Assembly (NCBI RefSeq): GCF_024679245.1
Contig: NC_090172.1
Coordinates: forward strand, 40,226,653 to 40,290,652
Direction of reading: 5' to 3'
DNA length: 64,000 nucleotides
Source: Pseudorasbora parva
Lineage: Eukaryota; Chordata; Actinopteri; Cypriniformes; Gobionidae
Translations under genes and position numbers: made by a program
Part shown: piece by piece, positions 37,341 to 49,899 of the stretch
How the letters are laid out: the number at the start of each line of letters is the position of its first letter
Position numbering within the stretch: position 1 is the first letter of the stretch
Notes under the pieces: model-generated
The model's database searches: none
Seen by the model: the letters and a program-made list of their open reading frames with translations, nothing else
Told to the model about the DNA's origin: nothing

Positions 37341-37343
37341 AAC

Positions 37344-39692
37344 TGTGTGGGTTCTAGCCAGGATGTCACGTGGATTGGAGTCTGTTTTTTGAAACCCTCG
37401 ATTGTTATTAGAGGATGCTGTACGCCAGACTTATTTGTTTACTCACAGGTCTGTATTGCAGTTGCATGAAAGTGAGACCTTTTTGGAAAAAAATTGAATG
37501 TTATTGAAAGATTATTTAGTGAGGCCAGTAGGGTGTTTTCAAACTAGCAGAATATATGGAAGAGAGTTGCTATAGTTTGAATACGCTGTAATGCAATACA
37601 GGTGGTAGCTCATTCTGAGGGGCATTTTGAGCCCCTCAGAATTTGCTGCCTTTCCATATGGACCGTTTTATCAAGCAACAAAACATCTCTTCTACTGTAG
37701 GGTCCCATGGCCAATGCCTAGCTTCCTACCAAAACTCTGTGGGTTCTAGCCAGGATATCACATGGATTGGAGTCTGTTTTTTGAAACCCTCGATTGTTAT
37801 TTGAGGATGCTGTACGCCAGACTTATTTGTTTACTCACAGGTCTGTATTGCAGTTGCATGAAAGTGAGACCTTTTTGGAAAAAAAATTGATTGTTATTGA
37901 AAGATTATTTAGTGAGGCCAGTAGGGTGTTTTTAAACTAGCAGAATATGTGGGAGGGAGTTGCTATAGTTTGAATACACTGTAATGCAATATAGGTGGTA
38001 GCTCATTCTGAGGGGCATTATGAGCCTCTCAGAATTTGCTTCCTTTCCTTATGGACTGTTTTTTCAAGCCAGAACACGTCTGTTCTACTGTAGCTTTCCA
38101 TGACCAAGGCCTAGCTTCCCACCGAAACTGTGTGGGTTCTAGCCAGGATGTCACGTGGATTGGAGTCTGTTTTTTGAAACCCTCGATTGTTATTAGAGGA
38201 TGCTGTACGCCAGACTTATTTGTTTACTCACAGGTCTGTATTGCAGTTGCATGAAAGTGAGACCTTTTTGGAAAAAAATTGATTGTTATTGAAAGATTAT
38301 TTAGTGAGGCCAGTAGGGTGTTTTCAAACTAGCAGAATATGTGGGAGAGATTTGCCATAGTTTGAATACACTGTAATGCAATACAGGTGGTAGCTCATTC
38401 TGAGGGGCATTTTGAGCCCCTCAGAATTTGCTGCCTTTCCATATGGACCGTTTTATCAAGCTACAAAACATCTGTTCTACTGTAGGGTCCCATGGCCAAA
38501 GCCTAGCTTCCTACCAAAACGATGTGGGTTCTAGCCAGGATGTAACTTGAATTTTTAACGTTTTTTTGAAACACTAAATTTTTATTAGAGGACGTTTTAG
38601 GTAGGCCAGGCTTAGTAGTTTACTCACAAGTATGTAGAGTTACATGAAAGTGAGGCCTTTTTGGAAAAAAAATGATTGCTATTGAAAGATTATTTATTGA
38701 GGCCAGTTGGGTGTTTTCAAACTAGCAGAATATATGGAAGATAGTTGCTATAGTTTGAATACGGTGTAATGCAATACAGGTGGTAGCTCATTCTGAGGGG
38801 CATTTTGAGCCCCTCAGAATTTGCTGCCTTTCCATATGGACCGTTTTATCAAGCAACAAAACATCTCTTCTGCTGTAGGGTCCCATGGCCAATGCCTAGC
38901 TTCCTACCAAAACTCTGTGGGTTCTAGCCAGGATATCACGTGGATTGGAGTCTGTTTTTTGAAACCCTCGATTGTTATTAGAGGATGCTGTACGCCATAC
39001 TTATTTGTTTACTCACAGGTCTGTATTGCAGTTGCATGAAAGTGAGACCTTTTTGGAAAAAAATTCATTGTTATTGAAAGATTATTTAGTGAGGCCAGTA
39101 GGGTGTTTTCAAACTAGCAGAATATGTGGGAGAGAGTTGCTATAGTTTGAATACACTGTAATGCAATACAGGTGGTAGCTCATTTTGAGGGGCATTTTGA
39201 GCCCCTCAGAATTTGCTGCCTTTCCATATGGACCGTTTTATCAAGCAACAAAACACCTCTTCTACTGTAGGGTCCCATGGCCAATGCCTAGCTTCCTACC
39301 AAAACTCTGTGGGTTCTTGCCAGGATATCACGTGGATTGGAGTCTGTTTTTTGAAACCCTCGATTGTTATTAGAGGATGCTGTAGGTACGCCAGACTTAT
39401 TTGTTTACTCACAGGTCTGTTTTGCAGTTGCATGAAAGTGAGACCTTTTTGGAAAAAAATGATTGTTATTAAAAGATTATTTAGTGAGGCCAGTAGAGTG
39501 TTTTCAAACTAGCAGAATATGTGGGAGAGATGTGCTATAGTTTGAATACACTGTAATGCAATACAGTGGGTAGCTCATTCTGAGGGGCATTTTGAGCCCC
39601 TCCGAATTTGCTACCTTTCCATATGGACCGTTTTATCAAGTCACAAAACATCTGTTCTACTGTAGGGTCCCATGGCCAAAGCCTAGCTTCCT
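37344..39692. repeat. Duplicate of 42454-44802 (offset 5,110 bp), right flank of DIRS-A
   Basis: Shared markers include 'attgaatgttattg', 'gtgggagggagttg', 'catctcttctgctg', 'gctcattttgagg', 'gggttcttgcc' and 'cccctccgaatttg'. The match ends near 39692/44802, where 'ctaccaaaacgatg' and 'ctccaaaaactgtg' diverge. On the other side it continues across the DIRS-A insertion point: 31.2-32.079 kb matches 41.6-42.45 kb. Confidence 0.85.
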
Positions 39693-42453
39693 ACCAAAAC
39701 GATGTGGGTTCAAGCCAGGATGTAACTTGAATTTTTAACGTTTTTTTGAAACACTAAATTTTTATTTGAGGATGTTTTAGGTAGGCCAGGCTTGGTAGTT
39801 TACTCACAAGTATGTAGAGTTACATGAAAATGAGGCATTTTTGGAAAAAAAATTGATTGCTATTGAAAGATTATTTATTGAGGCCAGTTGGGTGTTTTCA
39901 AACTAGCAGAATATATGGAAGACAGTTGCTATAGTTTGAATACGCTGTAATGCAATACAGGTGGTAGCTTATTCTGAGGGGCATTTTGGGCCCCTCAGAA
40001 TTTGCTGCCTTTCCATATGGACCGTTTTATCAAGCAACAAAACATCTCTTCTACTGTAGGGTCCCATGGCCAATGCCTAGCTTCCTACCAAAACTCTGTG
40101 GGTTCTTGCCAGGATATCACGTGGATTAGAGTCTGTTTTTTGAAACCCTCGATTGTTATTAGAGGATGCTGTACGACAGACTTATTTGTTTACTCACAGG
40201 TCTGTATTGCAGTTGCATGAAAGTGAGACCTTTTTGGAAAAAAAATTGATTGTTATTGAAAGATTATTTAGTGAGGCCAGTAGGGTGTTTTCAAACTAGC
40301 AGAATATGTGGGAGAGAGTTGCTATAGTTTAAATACACTGTAATGCAATACAGATGGTAGCTCATTCTGAGGGGCATTTTGAGCCCCTCAGAATTTGCTG
40401 CCTTTCCATATGGACCGTTTTATCAAGCTACAATACATCTGTTCTACTGTAGGGTCCCATGGCCAAAGCCAAGCTTCCTACCAAAACGATGTGGGTTTAG
40501 CCAGGATGTAACTTGAATTTTTAACGTTTTTTTGAAACACTAAATTTTTATTAGAGGATGTTTTAGGTAGGCCAGGCTTAGTAGTTTACTCACAAGTATG
40601 TAGAGTTACATGAAAATGAGGCATTTTTGGAAAAAAATTGATTGCTATTGAAAGATTATTTATTGAGGCCAGTTGGGTGTTTTCAAACTAGCAGAATATG
40701 TGGGAGAGAGTTGCTATAGTTTGAATACACTGTATTGCAATATAGGTGGTAGCTCATTCTGAGGGGCATTATGAGCCTCTCAGAATTTGCTTCCTTTCCT
40801 TATGGACTGTTTTTTCAAGCCAGAACACTTCTGTTCTACTGTAGCTTTCCATGACCAAAGCCTAGCTTCCCTCCGAAACTGTGTGGGTTCTAGCCAGGAT
40901 GTCACGTGGATTGGAGTCTGTTTTTTGAAACCCTCGATTGTTATTAGAGGATGCTGTACGCCAGACTTATTTGATTACTCAAAGGTCTGTATTGCAGTTG
41001 CATGAAAGTGAGACCTTTTTGGAAAAAAATTGATTGTTATTGAAAGATAATTTAGTGAGGCCAGTAGGGTGTTTTCAAACTAGCAGAATATATGGAAGAG
41101 AGTTGCTATAGTTTGAATACGCTGTAATGCAATACAGGTGGTAGCTCATTCTGAGGGGCATTTTGAGCCCCTCAGAATTTGCTGCCTTTCCATATGGACC
41201 GTTTTATCAAGCAACAAAACACCTCTTCTACTGTAGGGTCCCATGGCCAATGCCTAGCTTCCTACAAAAACTCTGTGGGTTCTTGCCAGGATATCACGTG
41301 GATTGGAGTCTGTTTTTTGAATCCCTCGATTGTTATTAGAGGATGCTGTAGGTACGCCAGACTTATTTATTTACTCACAGGTCTGTTTTGCAGTTGCATG
41401 AAAGTGAGACCTTTTTGAAAAAAAATTGATTGTTATTGAAAGATTATTTAGTGAGGCCAGTAGGGTGTTTTCAAACTAGCAGAATATGTGGCAGAGATTT
41501 GCTATAGTTTGAATACACTGTAATGCAATACAGGTGGTAGCTCATTCTGAGGGGCATTTTGAGCCCCGTCAGAATTTGCTGCCTTTCCATATGGACAGTT
41601 TTATCAAGCTACAAAACATCTGTTCTACTGTAGGGTCCTATGGCCAAAGCCTAGCTTCCTACCAAAACGATGTGGGTTCTAGCCAGGATGTAACTTGAAT
41701 TTTTAACGTTTTTTTGAAACACTAAATTTTTATTAGAGGATGTTTTAGGTAGGCCAGGCTTAGTAGTTTACTCACAAGTATGTAGAGTTACATGAAAATG
41801 AGGCATTTTTGGAAATTTTTTTATTGCTATTGAATGATTATTTATTGAGGCCAGTTGGGTGTTTTCAAACTAGCAGAATATATGGAAGAGAGTTGCTATA
41901 GTTTGAATACGCTGTAATGCAATACAGGTGGTAGCTCATTCTGAGGGGCATTTTGAGCCCCTCAGAATTTGCTGCCTTTCCATATGGACCGTTTTATCAA
42001 GCAACAAAACATCTCTTCTACTGTAGGGTCCCATGGCCAATGCCTAGCTTCCTACCAAAACTCTGTGGGTTCTAGCCAGGATATCACGTGGATTGGAGTC
42101 TGTTTTTTGAAACCCTCGATTGTTATTAGAGGATGCTGTACGCCAGACTTATTTGTTTACTCACAGGTCTGTATTGCAGTTGCATGAAAGTGAGACCTTT
42201 TTGGAAAAAAATTGATTGTTATTGAAAGATTATTTAGTGAGGCCAGTAGGGTGTTTTCAAACTAGCAGAATATGTGGGAGAGAGTTGCTATAGTTTGAAT
42301 ACACTGTATTGCAATATAGGTGGTAGCTCATTCTGAGGGGCATTATGAGCCTCTCAGAATTTGCTTCCTTTCCTTATGGACTGTTTTTTCAAGCCAGAAC
42401 ACGTCTGTTCTACTGTAGCTTTCCATGACCAAAGCCTAGCTTCCCACCGAAAC

Positions 42454-44802
42454 TGTGTGGGTTCTAGCCAGGATGTCACGTGGATTGGAGTCTGTTTTTT
42501 GAAACCCTCGATTGTTATTAGAGGATGCTGTACGCCAGACTTATTTGTTTACTCACAGGTCTGTATTGCAGTTGCATGAAAGTGAGACCTTTTTGGAAAA
42601 AAATTGAATGTTATTGAAAGATTATTTAGTGAGGCCAGTAGGGTGTCTTCAAACTAGCAGAATATATGGAAGAGAGTTGCTATAGTTTGAATACGCTGTA
42701 ATGCAATACAGGTGGTAGCTCATTCTGAGGGGCATTTTGAGCCCCTCAGAATTTGCTGCCTTTCCATATGGACCGTTTTATCAAGGAGCAAAACATCTCT
42801 TCTACTGTAGGGTCCCATGGCCAATGCCTAGCTTCCTACCAAAACTCTGTGGGTTCTAGCCAGGATATCACGTGGATTGGAGTCTGTTTTTTGAAACCCT
42901 CGATTGTTATTTGAGGATGCTGTACGCCAGACTTATTTGTTTACTCACAGGTCTGTATTGCAGTTGCATGAAAGTGAGACCTTTTTGGAAAAAAATTGAT
43001 TGTTATTGTAAGATTATTTAGTGAGGCCAGTAGGGTGTTTTTAAACTAGCAGAATATGTGGGAGGGAGTTGCTATAGTTTGAATACACTGTAATGCAATA
43101 TAGGTGGTAGCTCATTCTGAGGGGCATTATGAGCCTCTCAGAATTTGCTTCCTTTCCTTATGGACTGTTTTTTCAAGCCAGAACACGTCTGTTCTACTGT
43201 AGCTTTCCATGACCAAAGCCTAGCTTCCCACCGAAACTGTGTGGGTTCTAGCCAGGATGTCACGTGGATTGGAGTCTGTTTTTTGAAACCCTCGATTGTT
43301 ATTAGAGGATGCTGTACGCCAGACTTATTTGTTTACTCACAGGTCTGTATTGCAGTTGCATGAAAGTGAGACCTTTTTGGAAAAAAATTGATTGTTATTG
43401 AAAGATTATTTAGTGAGGCCAGTAGGGTGTTTTCAAACTAGCAGAATATGTGGGAGAGATTTGCCATAGTTTGAATACACTGTAATGCAATACAGGTGTT
43501 AGCTCATTCTGAGGGGCATTTTGAGCCCCTCAGAATTTGCTGCCTTTCCATATGGACCATTTTATCAAGCTACAAAACATCTGTTCTACTGTAGGGTCCC
43601 ATGGCCAAAGCCTAGCTTCCTACCAAAACGATGTGGGTTCTAGCCAGGATGTAACTTGAATTTTTAACGTTTTTTTGAAACACTAAATTTTTATTAGAGG
43701 ACGTTTTAGGTAGGCCAGGCTTAGTAGTTTACTCACAAGTATGTAGAGTTACATGAAAGTGAGGCCTTTTTGGAAAAAAAATGATTGCTATTGAAAGATT
43801 ATTTATTGAGGCCAGTTGGGTGTTTTCAAACTAGCAGAATATATGGAAGATAGTTGCTATAGTTTGAATACGGTGTAATGCAATACAGGTGGTAGCTCAT
43901 TCTGAGGGGCATTTTGAGCCCCTCAGAATTTGCTGCCTTTCCATATGGACCGTTTTATCAAGCAACAAAACATCTCTTCTGCTGTAGGGTCCCATGGCCA
44001 ATGCCTAGCTTCCTACCAAAACTCTGTGGGTTCTAGCCAGGATATCACGTGGATTGGAGTCTGTTTTTTGAAACCCTCGATTGTTATTAGAGGATGCTGT
44101 ACGCCAGACTTATTTGTTTACTCACAGGTCTGTATTGCAGTTGCATGAAAGTGAGACCTTTTTGGAAAAAAATTCATTGTTATTGAAAGATTATTTAGTG
44201 AGGCCAGTAGGGTGTTTTCAAACTAGCAGAATATGTGGGAGAGAGTTGCTATAGTTTGAATACACTGTAATGCAATACAGGTGGTAGCTCATTTTGAGGG
44301 GCATTTTGAGCCCCTCAGAATTTGCTGCCTTTCCATATGGACCGTTTTATCAAGCAACAAAACACCTCTTCTACTGTAGGGTCCCATGGCCAATGCCTAG
44401 CTTCCTACCAAAACTCTGTGGGTTCTTGCCAGGATATCACGTGGATTGGAGTCTGTTTTTTGAAACCCTCGATTGTTATTAGAGGATGCTGTAGGTACGC
44501 CAGACTTATTTGTTTACTCACAGGTCTGTTTTGCAGTTGCATGAAAGTGAGACCTTTTTGGAAAAAAAATGATTGTTATTAAAAGATTATTTAGTGAGGC
44601 CAGTAGAGTGTTTTCAAACTAGCAGAATATGTGGGAGAGATGTGCTATAGTTTGAATACACTGTAATGCAATACAGTGGGTAGCTCATTCTGAGGGGCAT
44701 TTTGAGCCCCTCCGAATTTGCTGCCTTTCCATATGGACCGTTTTATCAAGTCACAAAACATCTGTTCTACTGTAGGGTCCCATGGCCAAAGCCTAGCTTC
44801 CT
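42454..44802. repeat. Second copy of 37344-39692, contiguous with an empty DIRS target site
   Basis: This copy continues leftward without interruption through 'cccaccgaaac' at 42443-42453 into sequence matching the left flank of DIRS-A. It shares 'ggacagttttatc' and 'gtcctatggcc' at 41.6 kb with 31.2 kb. Position 32077 maps to 42451 and 37344 maps to 42454, so it is a paralogous pre-insertion site. Confidence 0.85.
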
Positions 44803-47430
44803 CCAAAAACTGTGTGGGTTCTAGCCAGGATGTAACTTGAATTGTTAATGTGTTTTTGAAACACTAAATTTTTATTAGAGGATGCTTTAGGTAAGCCAGG
44901 CATAGTAGTTTACTCAAAAGTCTGTAGTAGAGTTACATGAAAGTGAGACCTTTTTGGAAAAAAATTGATTGTTATTGGGAGATTATTTATTGAGGCCAGT
45001 TGGGTGTTTTCAAACTAACAGAATATATGGAAGAGAGTTGCTATAGTTTGAATACGCTGTAATGCAATACAGGTGGTAGCTCATTCTGAGGGGCATTTTG
45101 AGCCCCTCAGAATTTGCTGCCTTTCCATATGGACCGTTTTATCAAGCAACAAAACATCTGTTCTACTGTATGGTCCCATGGCCAATGCCTAGCTTCCTAC
45201 CAAAACTCTGTGGGTTCTAGCCAGGATATCACGTGGATTGGAGTCTGTTTTTTGAAACCCTCGATTGTTATTAGAGGATGCTGTACGCCAGACTTATTTG
45301 TTTACTCAAAAGTCTGTATTAGAGTTGCATGAAAGTGAGACCTTTTTGGAAAAAAATTGATTGTTATTGAAAGATTATTTAGTGAGGCCAGTAGGGTGTT
45401 TTCAAACTAGCAGAATATGTGGGAGAGAGTTGCTATAGTTTGAATACACTGTATTGCAATAGAGGTGGTAGCTCATTCTGAGGGGCATTATGAGCCGCTC
45501 AGAATTTGCTTCCTTTCATTATGGACTGTTTTTTCAAGCCAGAACACGTCTGTTCTACTGTAGCTTTCCATGACCAAAGCCTAGCTTCCCACCGAAGCTG
45601 TGTGGGTTCTAGCCAGGATGTCACGTGGATTGGAGTCTGTTTTTTGAAACCCTCGATTGTTATTAGAGGATGCTGTACGCCAGACTTATTTGTTTACTCA
45701 CAGGTCTGTATTGCAGTTGCATGAAAGTGAGACCTTTTTGGAAAAAAATTGATTGTTATTGAAAGATTATTTAGTGAGGCCAGTAGGGTGTTTTCAGACT
45801 AGCAGAATATGTGGGAGAGATTTGCTATAGTTTGAATACACTGTAATGCAATACAGGTGGTAGCTCATTCTGAGGGGCATTTTGAGCCCCTCAGAATTTG
45901 CTGCCTTTCCATATGGACCGTTTTATCAAGCCACAAAACATCTGTTCTACTGTAGGGTCCCATGGCCAAAGCCTAGCTTCCTACCAAAACTGTGTTGGTT
46001 CTAGCCAGGATGTAACTTGAATTGTCAATGTTTTTTTGAAACACTAAATTTTTATTAGAGGATGTTTTAGGTAGGCCAGGCTTAGTAGTTTACTCACAAG
46101 TATGTAGAGTTACATGAAAGTGAGGCCTTTTTGGAAAAAAATTGTTTGCTATTGAAAGATTATTTATTGAGGCCAGTTGTGGTGTTTTCAAACTAGCAAA
46201 ATATATGGAAGAGAGTTGCTATAGTTTGAATACGGTGTAATGCAATACAGGTGGTAGCTCATTGTGAGGGGCATTTTGAGCCCCTCAGAATTTGCTGCCT
46301 TTCCATATGGACCGTTTTATCAAGCAACAAAACATCTCTTCTACTGTAGGGTCCCATGGCCAATGCCTAGCTTCTTACCAAAACTCTGTGGGTTCTAGCC
46401 AGGATATCACGTGGATTGGAGTCTGTTTTTTGAAACCCTCGATTGTTATTAGAGGATGCTGTACGCCAGACTTATTTGTTTACTCACAGGTCTGTATTGC
46501 AGTTGCATGAAAGTGAGACCTTTTTGGAAAAAAAATCATAGTTATTGAAAGATTATTTAGTGAGGCCAGTAGGGTGTTTTCAAACTAGCAGAATATGTGG
46601 GAGAGAGTTGCTATAGTTTGAATACACTGTAATGCAATACAGGTGGTAGCTCATTCTGAGGGGCATTTTGAGCCCCTCAGAATTTGCTGCCTTTCCATAT
46701 GGACCGTTTTATCAAGCCACAAAACATCTCTTCTACTGTAAGGTCCCATGGCCAAAGCCTAGCTTCCTACCAAAACTGTGTGGGTTCTAGCCAGGATGTA
46801 ACATGTATTGTCAATGTTTTTTTGAAACACTAAATTTTTATTAGAGGATGTTTTAGGTAGGCCAGGCTTAGTAGTTTACTCACAAGTATGTAGAGTTACA
46901 TGAAAATGAGGCATTTTTGGAAAAAAATTGATTGCTATTGAAAGATTATTTATTGAGGCTAGTTGGGTGTTTTCAAACTAGCAGAATATATGGAAGAGAG
47001 TTGCTATAGTTTGAATACGCTGTAAAGCAATACAGGTGGTAGCTCATTCTGAGGGGAATTTTGAGCCCCTCAGAATTTGCTGCCTTTCCATATGGACCGT
47101 TTTATCAAGCAACAATACATCTCTTCTACTGTAGGGTCCCATGGCCAATGCCTAGCTTCCTACCAAAACTCTGTGGGTTCTAGTCAGGATGTCACGTGGA
47201 TTGGAGTCTGTTTTTTTGAAACCCTCGATTGTTATTAGAGGATGCTGTAGGTACGCCAGACTTATTTGTTTACTCACAGGTCTGTTTTGCAGTTGCATGA
47301 AAGTGAGACCTTTTTGGAAAAAAATTGATTGTTATTAAAAGATTATTTAGTGAGGCCAGTAGAGTGTTTTCAAACTAGCAGAATATGTGGGAGAGATGTG
47401 CTATAGTTTGAATACACTGTAATCAATACA

Positions 47431-48222
47431 GTGGGTAGCTCATTCTGAGGGGCATTTTGAGCCCCTCAGAATTTGCTGCCTTTCCATATGGACCGTTTTA
47501 TCAAGTCACAAAACATCTGTTCTACTGTAGGGTCCCATGGCCAAAGCCTAGCTTCCTACAAAAACTGTGTGGGTTCTAGCCAGGATGTAACTTGAATTGT
47601 TAATGTGTTTTTGAAACACTAAATTTTTATTAGAGGATGCTTTAGGTAAGCCAGGCTTAGTAGTTTACTCACAAGTCTGTAGTAGAGTTACATGAAAGTG
47701 AGACCTTCTTGGAAAAAAATTGATTGTTATTGGGAGATTATTTATTGAGGCCAGTTGGGTGTTTTCAAACTAGCAGAATATATGGAAGAGAGTTGCTATA
47801 GTTTGAATACGCTGTAATGCAATACAGTGGGTAGCTCATTCTGAGGGGCATTTTGAGCCCCTCAGAATTTGCTGCCTTTCCATATGGACCGTTTTATCAA
47901 GTCACAAAACATCTGTTCTACTGTAGGGTCCCATGGCCAAAGCCTAGCTTCCTACAAAAACTGTGTGGGTTCTAGCCAGGATGTAACTTGAATTGTTAAT
48001 GTGTTTTTGAAACACTAAATTTTTATTAGAGGATGCTTTAGGTAAGCCAGGCTTAGTAGTTTACTCACAAGTCTGTAGTAGAGTTACATGAAAGTGAGAC
48101 CTTCTTGGAAAAAAATTGATTGTTATTGGGAGATTATTTATTGAGGCCAGTTGGGTGTTTTCAAACTAGCAGAATATATGGAAGAGAGTTGCTATAGTTT
48201 GAATACGCTGTAATGCAATACA
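47431..48222. repeat. Exact tandem duplication of one 396-bp monomer
   Basis: 47431-47826 and 47827-48222 appear identical by eye. They share the private variant 'gagaccttcttgg' (others have 'ctttttgg'), plus 'gtcacaaaac' and 'gtctgtagtagag'. This is the most recent single-monomer event I see, consistent with unequal exchange or replication slippage at monomer scale. Confidence 0.85.
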
Positions 48223-49899
48223 GGTTGTAGCTCATTCTGAGGGGCATTTTGAGCCCCTCAGAATTTGCTGCCTTTCCATATGGACCGTTTTATCAAGCAA
48301 CAAAACATCTGTTCTATTGTAGGGTCCCATGGCCAATGCCTAGCTTCCTACCAAAACTCTGTGGGTTCTAGCCAGGATATCACGTGGATTGGAGTCTGTT
48401 TTTTGTAACCCTCGATTGTTATTTGAGGATGCTGTACGCCAGACTTATTTGTTTACTCACAGGTCTGTATTGCAGTTGCATGAAAGTGAGACATTTTTGG
48501 GAAAAAAATTGATTGTTATTGAAAGATTATTTAGTGAGGCCAGTAGGGTGTTTTCAAACAAGCAGACTATGTGGGAGAGATTTGCTATAGTTTGAATACA
48601 CTGTAATGCAATACAGATGGTAGCTCATTCTGAGGGGCATTTTGAGCCCCTCAGAATTTGCTGCCTTTCCATATGGACTGTTTTATCAAGCTACAAAACA
48701 TCTGTTCTACTGTAGGGTCCCATGGCCAAAGCCTAGCTTCCTACCAAAACGATGTGGGTTCTAGCCAGGATGTAACTTGACTTTTTAACGTTTTTTTGAA
48801 ACACTAAATTTTTATTAGAGGATGTTTTAGGTAGGCCAGGCTTAGTAGTTTACTAACAAGTATGCAGAGTTACATGAAAATGAGGCATTTTTGGAAAAAA
48901 ATTGATTGCTATTGAAAGATTATTTATTGAGGCCAGTTGGGTGTTTTCCAACTAGCAGAATATATGGAAGAGAGTTGCTATAGTTTGAATACGCTCTAAT
49001 GCAATACAGGTGGTAGCTCATTCTGAGGGGAATTTTGAGCCCCTCAGAATTTGCTTCCTTTCCATATGGACCGTTTTATCAAGCAACAAAACATCTCTTC
49101 TACTGTACGGTCCCATGGCCAATGCCTAGCTTCCTACCAAAACTCTGTGGGTTCTAGTCAGGATGTCACGTGGATTGGAGTCTGTTTTTTTGAAACCCTC
49201 GATTGTTATTAGAGGATGCTGTAGGTGCGCCAGACTTATTTGTTTACTCACAGGTCTGTTTTGCAGTTGCATGAAAGTGAGACCTTTTTGGAAAAAAATT
49301 GATTGTTTTTAAAAGATTATTTAGTGAGGCCAGTAGAGTGTTTTCAAACTAGCAGAATATGTGGGAGAGATGTGCTATAGTTTGAATAAACTGTAATGCA
49401 ATACAGTGGGTAGCTCATTCTGAGGGGCATTTTGAGCCCCTCAGAATTTGCTAACTTTCCATATGGACCGTTTTATCAAGTCACAAAACATCTGTTCTAC
49501 TGTAGAGTCCCATGGCCAAAGTCTAGCTTCCTACAAAAACTGTGTGGGTTCTAGCCAGGATGTAACTTGAATTGTTAATGTGTTTTTGAAACACTAAATT
49601 TTTATTAGAGGATGCTTTAGGTAAGCCAGGCTTAGTAGTTTACTCACAAGTCTGTAGTAGAGTTACATGAAAGTGAGACCTTTTTGGAAAAAAATTGATT
49701 GTTATTGAAAGATTATTTAGTGAGGCCAGTAGGGTGTTTTCAAGCTAGCAGAATATGTGGGAGAGATTTGCCATAGTTTGAATAGACTGTAATGCAATAC
49801 AGGTGGTAGCTCATTCTGAGGGGCATTTTGAGCCCCTCAGAATTTTCTGCCTTTCCATATGGACTGTTTTATCAAGCTACAATACATCTGTTCTACTGT

